Positions 5,750 to 12,365 of a DNA stretch of 12,486 nucleotides are shown in pieces. The stretch is from contig JAQUNU010000021.1 of the NCBI GenBank assembly GCA_028717445.1, positions 1 through 12,486 of the forward strand. Reading direction: 5' to 3'. The stretch's first letter is position 1; every line of letters begins with the position of its first letter. The stretch comes from Candidatus Portnoyibacteriota bacterium (lineage in GTDB: Bacteria; Patescibacteriota; Minisyncoccia; Portnoybacterales; GWB1-42-6). The position numbers and the translations under genes were made by a program. Under the pieces are notes generated by a model. It saw nothing but the letters and a program-made list of their open reading frames with translations, did not search any database and was not told the origin of the DNA.

Positions 5750-6616
5750 TTATATTTCAATAATTTCTTTCTCCACCGTTTCTTTCGCAATTCCGACCAC
5801 TCCAAAAGCCTTCATCAAAACAAGGAGCCCCTGGGCCAAGCCGACGGCTATCCAAACGAAAATATAGCTTAGAGCTTTCAGCGCGAAAAAAGCGGCCACC
5901 GCGAAACCATAAGGCAAATAATGCTTGTATTTGGTTAGAGAAAAAGAAAATTGCCGGTTCATGCTTTCGTATAATGAATTTTTTATCTCCGGCGTAAAAA
6001 ATTTAATATCAACCACGTTATCTAATCCGAGAAAAGCCAGAACTGAGGGATCGTTTTTTTTAAATTCCGAATTTATTTTTGATTCCATTTGGGGCCGCAA
6101 GATCCCTTCGGCGATACTCATTGAAAAATTAAAAAGAGGACGCGGAATTTTTATATTAATGGCTAAGTCCTGCGCCGGGGGCGAAAAATAAAAGACAATG
6201 GCGGTCAAAAGCGAAAAAAGCGTAAAAATAGCGCCGAGCGGAGGCCGAGCCATGCCGATCACGTCAATTTTCAAACGACTTCCCTTATCTTTAATCGCCT
6301 GTTTGGCAACCAAATAAACAATCAAAAAAGCAAAAATTAAGCCTCCCAGATAAGCCGGTTTGATCCCAAAAACAGCCAAAAAAGCCAGGCCGCTAAGAAT
6401 AAAACCCAAGGAAGGCCAAAGGAAAGAATCGGAAACTAAAAATAAAATGCCGAAAACCGCTCCCCAGACTAAAAAAGAAATTCCACTCGCGGTCAAAGTC
6501 CGGCCGTAATCATGGTTTTGAAACAACGCGCTATTGAGTCCGCTCCAACCAATGAAAGAAGAAATTAAAATAACAAAAAGAATTGCCCCAAGAACAATAT
6601 TTTTTCTTTTGGACAT
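5750..6616 (-). CDS. Uncharacterised membrane protein between dnaK and dnaJ
   Basis: A 288-residue protein with about seven predicted membrane spans (roughly residues 7-27, 43-62, 68-85, 90-106, 126-146, 236-250 and 253-277). A long soluble loop of about 85 residues (150-233) separates spans 5 and 6 and is rich in polar and charged residues (MESKINSEFKKNDPSVLAFLGLDNVVDIKFFTPEIKNS). The N-terminus (MSKRKNIVLGAILFVILISSFIGW) looks like a signal anchor. I recognise no family. It lies inside the dnaK-dnaJ interval, same strand, 79 bp after dnaK and 77 bp before dnaJ, so co-expression under heat shock is likely; a role in membrane stress is conjecture. The start ATG (6614-6616) has no Shine-Dalgarno and is preceded by a 38-nt perfect hairpin at 6627-6664. 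Confidence 0.82.
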   Translation of the reverse strand: MSKRKNIVLGAILFVILISSFIGWSGLNSALFQNHDYGRTLTASGISFLVWGAVFGILFLVSDSFLWPSLGFILSGLAFLAVFGIKPAYLGGLIFAFLIVYLVAKQAIKDKGSRLKIDVIGMARPPLGAIFTLFSLLTAIVFYFSPPAQDLAINIKIPRPLFNFSMSIAEGILRPQMESKINSEFKKNDPSVLAFLGLDNVVDIKFFTPEIKNSLYESMNRQFSFSLTKYKHYLPYGFAVAAFFALKALSYIFVWIAVGLAQGLLVLMKAFGVVGIAKETVEKEIIEI

Positions 6617-6626
6617 ATGGTTGCAG

Positions 6627-6664
6627 ATATATTAAGTGACCGCGACAGCGGTCACTTAATATAT
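6627..6664. repeat. 38-nt perfect hairpin between dnaK and the membrane gene
   Basis: A 17-bp perfect stem (6627-6643 with 6648-6664, core AAGTGACCGC/GCGGTCACTT) and loop GACA. Neither strand has a T-run after it, so it is not a classical terminator. It lies 31 bp after the dnaK stop and 10 bp before the next start codon. It may protect the dnaK mRNA 3' end after processing, or reduce translation of the membrane gene. Confidence 0.65.
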
Positions 6665-6695
6665 TATCACGCGGATTTTACCGGAGCAATTAACT

Positions 6696-8534
6696 TTATT
6701 TCTTTTCTTTAAATTCCCCTTCGATCGGGCCTTCATTCTCTTTCCCTTTTTTTTCCTCGTTTTGAGGCGTCTGTTTGGCCTGCTCCTGTTGGGCTTTGTA
6801 TATCTGCTCGCCGATTTTCTGCGTGGCTTGAGAAAGATCATCCATAGTTTTCTTTACAATCGCCGAGTCATTCCCGTCCTTTACTTTTTTAAGCTCGGCC
6901 AGCTTTTCTTCGATATTTTTTTTGTCTGTTTCTGAAATTTTATCACCGAAATCCTTCAACGTCTTTTCCGTAGAGTAGATCATCGTGTCGGATTGGTTGC
7001 GGAGCTCAATCAGCTCTTTTTTCTTTCTATCTTCGGTGGCGTGCGCCTCCGCTTCCTGACGCATTTTCTCAATTTCTTCTTTTTTCAACGCGGAAGAGTC
7101 TTTGATGGTGATATTCTGTGTTTTATTCGTGCCTTTGTCTTTGGCGGTCACGGTCAAAATTCCATTCACGTCAATATCAAATTTAACCTCAATTTGCGGT
7201 AAGCCGCGGGGAGCCGGAGGAATGCCGTCCAAAATAAATCGGCCGAGTGTCCGGTTGTCATTGGCCATGGGCCGCTCGCCCTGAAGAACATGGATTTCAA
7301 CCGAGGGCTGACTATCCGAAGCAGTTGAAAAAACCTGTGATTTTGAAGTTGGAATAGTTGTATTGCGCTCGATTAAAGGCGTCATCACGCCTCCGAGCGT
7401 TTCAATGCCGAGAGTTAAGGGAGTAACGTCGAGCAAAAGCACTTCTTTCATTTCGCCGCCAAGAACCGCCCCCTGAATGGCCGCGCCTACGGCCACGCTT
7501 TCCATCGGATCAATTCCTCTTTCAATTTTTTTGCCGACGTAATCCTCGACGAATTTTTGAACAATCGGCATGCGCGTCGGACCGCCGACCAGAATTATCC
7601 TCGTGATACCGGAAGCGTCAAGCTTGGCGTCGGCCATGGCTTGCTCCATCGGATGCTTGCATTTTTCAATGACCGGCCGCACCAATTCTTCCAATTTGGC
7701 ACGAGTAATCTTCATGGCCAGATGTTTTGGACCGGAAGTATCAGCGGTTATAAACGGCAGATTCAAATCCGTTTCCATCGTGGAAGACAATTCAATTTTT
7801 GCTTTTTCGGCCGCTTCCTTCAGACGAATCATGGCCATCTTATCGTTCCGAAGATCGATGCCGCTGTCTTTTTTAAACTGATCGGCAATGTAATCAGTCA
7901 GGATTTTGTCCATATCGGTTCCGCCCAGTTCCGTATCGCCAGAAGTCGAAATGACTTCGAAAACACCCTCACCAAAATCCATGATGGTCACGTCCAGCGT
8001 TCCGCCGCCCAAATCAAACACCATTATTTTTTCTTCCTTACCGGCCTTATCGATGCCGTAAGCCAAGGCCGCGGCGGTCGGCTCATTGATAATTCTAACG
8101 ACTTCCAAGCCGGCGATCGCGCCAGCATCTTTAGTTGCCTGACGCTGACTGTCATTAAAGTAAGCCGGGACCGTGATCACCGCTTTTTCAACGCGCTGAC
8201 CAAGATAAGCCTCGGCGTCTCTTTTTATTTTCTGTAATATGAAAGCTGAAATTTGCTGAGGAGTGTACTCCTTGTCGTTAACAGACACTTTATAGTCCGT
8301 TCCCATTTTCCTTTTTATGGCCGTGATTGTTCCTTCCGGATTAGTGACCGCCTGGCGCCTGGCCGGCTCTCCAATCAGAAGTTCGCCGTCTTTCGAAAAA
8401 GCGACATAGGAAGGAAAGGCTTTTCCGCCCAGAGTTGCGCCTTCGGCCGAAGGAATGATAGACGGCTTGCCGCCCTCAACCACAGCTACCGCCGAATTTG
8501 ACGTTCCAAGATCAATTCCAATAATTTTTGACAT
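6696..8534 (-). CDS. dnaK: Chaperone protein DnaK (Hsp70)
   Basis: A complete 612-residue Hsp70. The nucleotide-binding domain (about 1-380) carries the phosphate-1 motif GIDLGTSNSAVAV (usual form GIDLGTTNS, one Thr-to-Ser change), AYFNDSQRQATKDAG, the phosphate-2 motif VFDLGGGTLDVTIMD and VGGPTRMPIVQ. The linker VLLLDVTPLTLG is intact. The substrate-binding domain includes VQIHV-like VEIHVLQGERPMANDNRTLGRF and the lid, and the protein ends in a charged tail (GPIEGEFKEKK). It works with DnaJ (same operon) and GrpE (gene just upstream). The frame opens at a TTG at 8555, but the ATG at 8532-8534 gives the canonical MSKIIGIDLG and is chosen; neither has a good Shine-Dalgarno. A 141-bp gap containing nested hairpins (8550-8672) separates it from grpE, which could set different expression levels of the two. 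Confidence 0.98.
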   Translation of the reverse strand: MSKIIGIDLGTSNSAVAVVEGGKPSIIPSAEGATLGGKAFPSYVAFSKDGELLIGEPARRQAVTNPEGTITAIKRKMGTDYKVSVNDKEYTPQQISAFILQKIKRDAEAYLGQRVEKAVITVPAYFNDSQRQATKDAGAIAGLEVVRIINEPTAAALAYGIDKAGKEEKIMVFDLGGGTLDVTIMDFGEGVFEVISTSGDTELGGTDMDKILTDYIADQFKKDSGIDLRNDKMAMIRLKEAAEKAKIELSSTMETDLNLPFITADTSGPKHLAMKITRAKLEELVRPVIEKCKHPMEQAMADAKLDASGITRIILVGGPTRMPIVQKFVEDYVGKKIERGIDPMESVAVGAAIQGAVLGGEMKEVLLLDVTPLTLGIETLGGVMTPLIERNTTIPTSKSQVFSTASDSQPSVEIHVLQGERPMANDNRTLGRFILDGIPPAPRGLPQIEVKFDIDVNGILTVTAKDKGTNKTQNITIKDSSALKKEEIEKMRQEAEAHATEDRKKKELIELRNQSDTMIYSTEKTLKDFGDKISETDKKNIEEKLAELKKVKDGNDSAIVKKTMDDLSQATQKIGEQIYKAQQEQAKQTPQNEEKKGKENEGPIEGEFKEKK

Positions 8535-8549
8535 GATTTTTTCAAATAA

Positions 8550-8672
8550 ATCCAAGAGTCAAAATTCTAAATCCCAGCCCCGACTTAGTCGAGGATTCCC
8601 AGTTTTTCGTCCCGCCTCGCGGGACGAAAAACTGAAGTTTAGGATTTGGCGCTTTGGATTTTGGATTTAAAT
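8550..8672. repeat. Dyad element with nested hairpins in the grpE-dnaK gap
   Basis: Three layers. Innermost is a 16-bp perfect stem (CAGTTTTTCGTCCCGC at 8600-8615 with its complement at 8619-8634, loop CTC). Beside it is a smaller hairpin (8578-8594; on the minus strand CCTCGAC-TAA-GTCGGGG with one U-G pair). Outermost, the arms at about 8548-8580 and 8638-8674 form an imperfect inverted repeat, both reading like AAATCCAA...AAATCC from outside in. The wobble pair forms only in minus-strand RNA, the direction of the operon. The layout resembles a miniature dispersed intergenic repeat or an mRNA processing/stability element. It is not a terminator: no T-run follows the stem on the minus strand. 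Confidence 0.6.
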
Positions 8673-8675
8673 TTA

Positions 8676-9197
8676 TTATTTTTTAATCACTTTCACTTTT
8701 GCCGCTCTTAAAACTTTCCCGTTTAAAAAATATCCTTTTTGGATTTCTCCTGAAACAATCTCTCCGCCGTGTTCGCTACCCTTATCTTCGCATTCAATCA
8801 CTTCGTGCAATTCCGGATCAAACGGCTTGCCGATTACCTCTATTTCTTCGAGACCCTGGTTCTTTAAAATTCCCAAAAGCTGTTTTTTCAAAGTCACCAG
8901 GCCCTTGTCTTCCGGATGGACCGCGACTGCCGCGTCCAAACTGTCCAGGAAAGGTAAAATGTTTTTGATAGCCTTTTCTCCAGCCAGCTTCGCCCATTCT
9001 CCCGCCTGCTCTTCCTGTCGCCGGCGATAATTTATGAAATCCGCCTGCGATCTTTGCCAACCGGCCAGGTATTCTTCTTTTTCTTTGCGGCAATCGCTTA
9101 ATTTTTTTTTCAACTTTTCCTTTTCCGAATCATCTTCTTCGCTTTCGTAGACCATGCCTTCTGCTTGCTCTTCTTTATTTTTTTCTTCTTCGCTCAT
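8676..9197 (-). CDS. grpE: Nucleotide exchange factor GrpE
   Basis: A 173-residue GrpE. The N-terminal ~35 residues are acidic and probably disordered (MSEEEKNKEEQAEGM). A long helix (about 25-75) contains the family signature region AGWQRSQADFINYRRRQEEQ. A helical hairpin follows (NILPFLDSLDAAVAV...LLGILKNQGLEEIE). The C-terminal beta-wing domain carries GKPFDPELHEVIECEDKGSE and ends in GYFLNGKVLRAAKVKVIKK. It releases ADP from DnaK. Its ATG overlaps the hrcA stop as ATGA (9194-9197), so translation is probably coupled; no separate Shine-Dalgarno is needed. Length is typical for the family. Confidence 0.97.
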   Translation of the reverse strand: MSEEEKNKEEQAEGMVYESEEDDSEKEKLKKKLSDCRKEKEEYLAGWQRSQADFINYRRRQEEQAGEWAKLAGEKAIKNILPFLDSLDAAVAVHPEDKGLVTLKKQLLGILKNQGLEEIEVIGKPFDPELHEVIECEDKGSEHGGEIVSGEIQKGYFLNGKVLRAAKVKVIKK

Positions 9198-9886
9198 ATT
9201 TTTTCATTTAAATTCTTTTTTATTTCCTCGAGCAGGCTAATATTCTTTTCGTAGTTCATCCGCTTCGGGCCAAGAATTCCTAAAAATCCCCTCTCCCCGT
9301 TGCGGCAATATCCGGAAAGAATCATCGCGCAGCAAGAGAAATCTTTTATCGGATTTTCCTCTCCGATAAATATTTCTATTTCTTCATCAATATTTTCAAA
9401 TAGCGTTTCATACTTCTTTTCAATAGTGTCGAAGCCGCGCAGAATCTCTTCGAGAGCGTCCGGGTGAGAAAGCTCCTCATCTTCAAAAAGAGAAGATAAT
9501 CCGGCCTCATGAAAATCGCCATCAAAGGAACCAGCCAAGCCGAGATGATGCGAAAAGTCAGCCAAAATAGCGGCTAGCTGTCGCGAAAAAGGATCGATGT
9601 GCGCAATCCTCTTTTTCAAATTTTCCTTTTCTTCGTATTTTTCCTCGGGCTCATTTAAAAGTTTATTTACAAAAAACCGATAGGCCCGGGTAGTCGGAAT
9701 TCTTCCGGCTGAATGATGAGGCTGGACGAGCATGCCTTCTTTATCAAGCGCTAGCATTTCGCCCCTGATTGTCGCCGGGCTAAAATTGAAATATTTGCCC
9801 GCCAAAACCTGCGAAGCTACGGGCTGGCCGGTCTTCTGATATTCCCGGATAATAGCCTCCATAATTTGTTTTTGGCGCGCGTTCAT
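9194..9886 (-). CDS. hrcA: Heat-inducible transcription repressor HrcA (short form)
   Basis: The N-terminal winged-helix domain is canonical: MNARQKQIMEAIIREYQKTGQPVASQVLAGKYF..., the recognition segment FSPATIRGEMLALDKEGMLVQPHHSAGRIPTTRAYRFFV, with the conserved SPATIR and SAGRIPT stretches (about 35-70). The C-terminus keeps the family ending (FLGILGPKRMNYEKNISLLEEIKKNL; usual form IGVIGPxRMDY). The total of 230 residues compares with about 340 usually, so much of the central GAF-like/inserted dimerisation region (about 80-190 here) is shortened. It is the first gene of its operon and its operator lies directly upstream (9894-9920), the normal autoregulatory arrangement. The ATG at 9884-9886 lies only 7 bp after the operator, with no Shine-Dalgarno. 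Confidence 0.95.
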   Translation of the reverse strand: MNARQKQIMEAIIREYQKTGQPVASQVLAGKYFNFSPATIRGEMLALDKEGMLVQPHHSAGRIPTTRAYRFFVNKLLNEPEEKYEEKENLKKRIAHIDPFSRQLAAILADFSHHLGLAGSFDGDFHEAGLSSLFEDEELSHPDALEEILRGFDTIEKKYETLFENIDEEIEIFIGEENPIKDFSCCAMILSGYCRNGERGFLGILGPKRMNYEKNISLLEEIKKNLNEKI

Positions 9887-9893
9887 ATTTATG

Positions 9894-9920
9894 TTAGCAA
9901 TCTAGGCTCGAGATTGCTAA
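9894..9920 (-). promoter_or_regulatory. Variant CIRCE operator (HrcA binding site)
   Basis: TTAGCAATC (9894-9902), 9-bp spacer, GATTGCTAA (9912-9920): a perfect inverted repeat in the exact 9-9-9 geometry of CIRCE. The consensus is TTAGCACTC-N9-GAGTGCTAA, so one base per arm is changed symmetrically (C to A at position 7, G to T in the partner). It starts 4 bp after the -10 box, covering the transcription start, as expected for HrcA repression. Confidence 0.93.
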
Positions 9921-9924
9921 ACTA

Positions 9925-9952
9925 ATTATAGACAGCCCTCCCTTGTTGTCAA
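9925..9952 (-). promoter_or_regulatory. Sigma-70-type promoter of the hrcA operon
   Basis: On the minus strand TTGACA (9947-9952), 16-bp spacer, TATAAT (9925-9930): both hexamers match consensus perfectly. The predicted start falls at about 9918, inside the CIRCE operator. This is a strong housekeeping promoter held in check by HrcA, rather than an alternative-sigma heat-shock promoter. Confidence 0.92.
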
Positions 9953-9972
9953 GAGGAAATATTTGTTATAAT
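9943..9972 (+). promoter_or_regulatory. Divergent promoter of the corA-cysS unit
   Basis: Plus-strand TATAAT at 9967-9972, preceded by TGT (9964-9966), makes an extended -10. The -35 is either TTGTCA (9946-9951, 15-bp spacing) or TTGTTG (9943-9948, 18-bp spacing). Both overlap the -35 of the hrcA promoter on the other strand, so RNA polymerase probably cannot occupy both promoters at once. Confidence 0.75.
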
Positions 9973-9996
9973 AAAAACAGAAAATAAAATGACATC

Positions 9997-10002
9997 GGAG
10001 GG
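9997..10002 (+). promoter_or_regulatory. Shine-Dalgarno of corA
   Basis: GGAGGG two bases before the ATG at 10005 (three after GGAGG). The spacing is short but the match is strong; it is the only clear site on the plus strand. Confidence 0.65.
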
Positions 10003-10004
10003 TT

Positions 10005-10916
10005 ATGCAACAAATAGAATATAACAAAGTCGGCTGGATAAATTCTTGCTGTCCGGACACCCGCGATTTGCTTTTTCTGAAAGAAAATTTTCACCTAGCC
10101 AACGCCGTGGTTCAGCAGCTGCCCAAATCAATCCGCCGGCCCAAAATCGAAGAATATTTCGGTTATCTTTTCTTGGTGCTTCATTTCCCGGTTTTTAATC
10201 ACGAAACTAGACTGACGGTCCCGAAGGAGTTGGATTTTATAATCACGCCCTCGGCCATTGTCACGCTTTCCCAAGAAAAAATACCGCAGCTGGAAAGTTT
10301 TTTTGAAGAATGTCTGCGTCAGATGGTCAGCCGCGAAGAATATTTTAAAAGCGCCGGCCTCCTGCTTTTCTTCATGTTGGACAAGCTCGTCGATTCCTGT
10401 TTGCCAATGCTGGATCATATCGATGAGAATATTGAAAACATTGAAAATAAAACTTTCAGCGGGCACGAAAGAGAAATGCTTTCCGAAATAGCAATCGTCA
10501 AACGCGACATCATTGATTTTCGCAGGACAATAAAACCCCAACGCTCAATCCTGGAACTCCTTTCAAAAAAAGCGTCGGCCTTTTTTGATCAAGATTTGGA
10601 TTTCGTTTCCCAAGAAGTTATCGGCTCCAACATCAGAGTCTGGAATACCCTTGAAAACCATAAAGAAATGATCGAATCGATCGAAGAAACTAATGAATCG
10701 TTGCTTTCCTACAAGATCAGCGATATCGTGAAAATCCTGACGGTCTTATCTTCAATCACTCTGCCGCTCGGATTAGTTGCCAATATTTTTTCGATGAATA
10801 CGGCCCTAAACATCACCCTGGCGCAAAATCCGCTTTCTTTTTGGGCAATAATCGGTTCAATGATAACTCTTTCGGCAATCATGCTGCTTTATTTCAAAAA
10901 GAAAAAATGGCTCTAA
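10005..10916 (+). CDS. corA: CorA-family divalent cation channel, with SMN in place of GMN
   Basis: A 303-residue protein with CorA organisation. A cytoplasmic alpha/beta N-terminal domain (FGYLFLVLHFPVF, DFIITPSAIVTLSQEKIP) leads into a long helical region (about 120-240, ending LLSYKISDIVKILTVLSSI). Two C-terminal membrane helices follow (about 244-262 and 275-295), and a basic tail KKKKWL. CorA channels carry G-M-N after the first helix as the Mg2+ selectivity ring. Here residues 263-265 are S-M-N (LVANIFSMN), so the glycine is replaced. The short periplasmic loop (TALNITLAQNP) also lacks the usual acidic MPE-L residues. Mg2+ or another divalent ion is therefore uncertain as substrate; family membership is not. 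It is first in a two-gene unit with cysS 9 bp downstream. Confidence 0.92.
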   Translation: MQQIEYNKVGWINSCCPDTRDLLFLKENFHLANAVVQQLPKSIRRPKIEEYFGYLFLVLHFPVFNHETRLTVPKELDFIITPSAIVTLSQEKIPQLESFFEECLRQMVSREEYFKSAGLLLFFMLDKLVDSCLPMLDHIDENIENIENKTFSGHEREMLSEIAIVKRDIIDFRRTIKPQRSILELLSKKASAFFDQDLDFVSQEVIGSNIRVWNTLENHKEMIESIEETNESLLSYKISDIVKILTVLSSITLPLGLVANIFSMNTALNITLAQNPLSFWAIIGSMITLSAIMLLYFKKKKWL

Positions 10917-10925
10917 AAATAACTT

Positions 10926-12314
10926 ATGTTGCAATTTTATAATTCCCTAACCCGAAAAAAAGAAGAATTTAAGCCCATCAACGAAAACGAGGTGGGCCTT
11001 TATTGCTGCGGTCCGACAGTCTACAATTACGCCCATATTGGTAACTTCCGCCCATATGTTTTTGCCGATGTGCTACGCCGGGCAATTGAGTATCGCGGGC
11101 TTAAAACAAAATTTGTCATGAATATAACGGATGTCGACGATAAGACCATCCGCGATTCCCGCCAAAAATATCCGGAACTGGAACCCATGGAAGCACTGAA
11201 AAAATTCACCGGCGAATTTGAACAATTTTTCTGGGAAGATTCAAAAAAGCTGAATATCAAAAAACCCGACATCATCACCCGGGCCACGGAATATATTGCC
11301 GAAATGCAGGAATTGATCAAAAAAATTATGAATGCCGGGTATGGATACGAAAAAGATGGATCCTTCTATTTAAGCGTGGCAAAATTCGCCGATGACCACA
11401 AATATGGCAATCTTGTAGACATCGATCTGAAACAAATGAAATCCGGAACCAGAGCCCTTTCCGATGAATATGAAAAAGAAGATGTCCAGGATTTTGTTTT
11501 ATGGAAAGCGGCCAAAGACAATGAACCGGCTTGGGATTTTAATTATAATGAAAAAAATTACCACGGAAGGCCAGGCTGGCACATTGAATGCAGCGCCATG
11601 AGCCATAAATGCCTAGGCGCCCCCTTCGATATTCACACCGGCGGCATCGACCTGAAATTTCCTCATCATGAAAACGAAATAACGCAAAGCGTAGCGGGCT
11701 ACGGCTCCGAAAAAATGGCCAATTTTTTCCTGCACAACGAACATGTCCTTGTCGACGGCCAGAGAATGGGCAAAAGATTCAAAAATTTCTATATTATCCG
11801 CGATCGGGAAGAAAAAAAGATTAATCCGCTCGCCTATAGCTATTTGGTCTTAACAGTGCACTATCGTTCAAAGCTTAATTTCACCTGGGAAAGTCTAAAC
11901 GCAGCGTCCTCTGCCCTCTCCTCTCTTTATTCCGCCGTCGTTTCCTTCCCTGACGGCGGAGTCATAAACGCGGAGCATAAAAAAGAATTTTCCGAAGCCA
12001 TCGGTGATGATTTGGATACACCGCGCGCGATCGCTATTATCTGGAAATTAGTCAAGGACGGAAAAATTCCAGCCGCCGACAAAAAAGCGACTCTGCTTGA
12101 TTTTGACCGCGTGCTCGGGCTGGACTTGGCCAAAGCCAAAGCTGTTGAAATTCCGGAAGAAATAAAAAAACTCGCGCAAGCGCGCGAGCAAATGAGGAAA
12201 GAAAAAAAATGGGACGAGGCCGACGAACTTCGCCAGAAAATCGAAGCACAAGGTTTTGAGATCCAAGATTCCGCCGATGGCCAGAAGATCATAAAAAATA
12301 ACCTTAAATCATAA
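10926..12314 (+). CDS. cysS: Cysteinyl-tRNA synthetase
   Basis: A 462-residue class I synthetase of normal length. It joins cysteine to tRNA-Cys using ATP. Visible features: CCGPTVYNYAHIGN (27-40) with Zn ligand C28 and the HIGH-equivalent H37-I-G-N40; NITDVDDK; GWHIECSAMS with Zn ligand C222; HTGGIDLKFPHHENE with Zn ligands H247 and E251. The KMSKS loop is diverged: residues 280-284 read R-M-G-K-R (GQRMGKRFKNFYIIRD), where most family members have KMSKS before LxNF. The C-terminal domain is complete, ending with the usual helix (REQMRKEKKWDEADELRQKIEAQGFEIQDSADG). The start ATG lies 9 bp after the corA stop without a Shine-Dalgarno, so it is probably co-transcribed and coupled. A terminator follows at 12328. 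Confidence 0.96.
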   Translation: MLQFYNSLTRKKEEFKPINENEVGLYCCGPTVYNYAHIGNFRPYVFADVLRRAIEYRGLKTKFVMNITDVDDKTIRDSRQKYPELEPMEALKKFTGEFEQFFWEDSKKLNIKKPDIITRATEYIAEMQELIKKIMNAGYGYEKDGSFYLSVAKFADDHKYGNLVDIDLKQMKSGTRALSDEYEKEDVQDFVLWKAAKDNEPAWDFNYNEKNYHGRPGWHIECSAMSHKCLGAPFDIHTGGIDLKFPHHENEITQSVAGYGSEKMANFFLHNEHVLVDGQRMGKRFKNFYIIRDREEKKINPLAYSYLVLTVHYRSKLNFTWESLNAASSALSSLYSAVVSFPDGGVINAEHKKEFSEAIGDDLDTPRAIAIIWKLVKDGKIPAADKKATLLDFDRVLGLDLAKAKAVEIPEEIKKLAQAREQMRKEKKWDEADELRQKIEAQGFEIQDSADGQKIIKNNLKS

Positions 12315-12327
12315 AATCTCAAAAAAT

Positions 12328-12360
12328 AAAATCCCTTTTCTGCTTGGGGATTTTTTGTTT
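12328..12360 (+). terminator. Intrinsic terminator of corA-cysS
   Basis: AAAATCCC (12328-12335) pairs with GGGATTTT (12347-12354) around an 11-nt loop, followed by TTGTTT and more T residues. It begins 14 bp after the cysS stop. Confidence 0.8.
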
Positions 12361-12365
12361 TTCTG

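Noticed and set aside
7557..8237. 226-codon plus-strand open frame opposite dnaK
   Set aside because: It lies wholly inside the well-conserved dnaK coding sequence; its His/Asn/Arg-rich product is typical of an antisense shadow.
8535..8555. TTG start giving DnaK seven extra residues
   Set aside because: The ATG at 8532-8534 gives the canonical MSKIIGIDLG start, and the TTG falls in the dyad element with no ribosome site.
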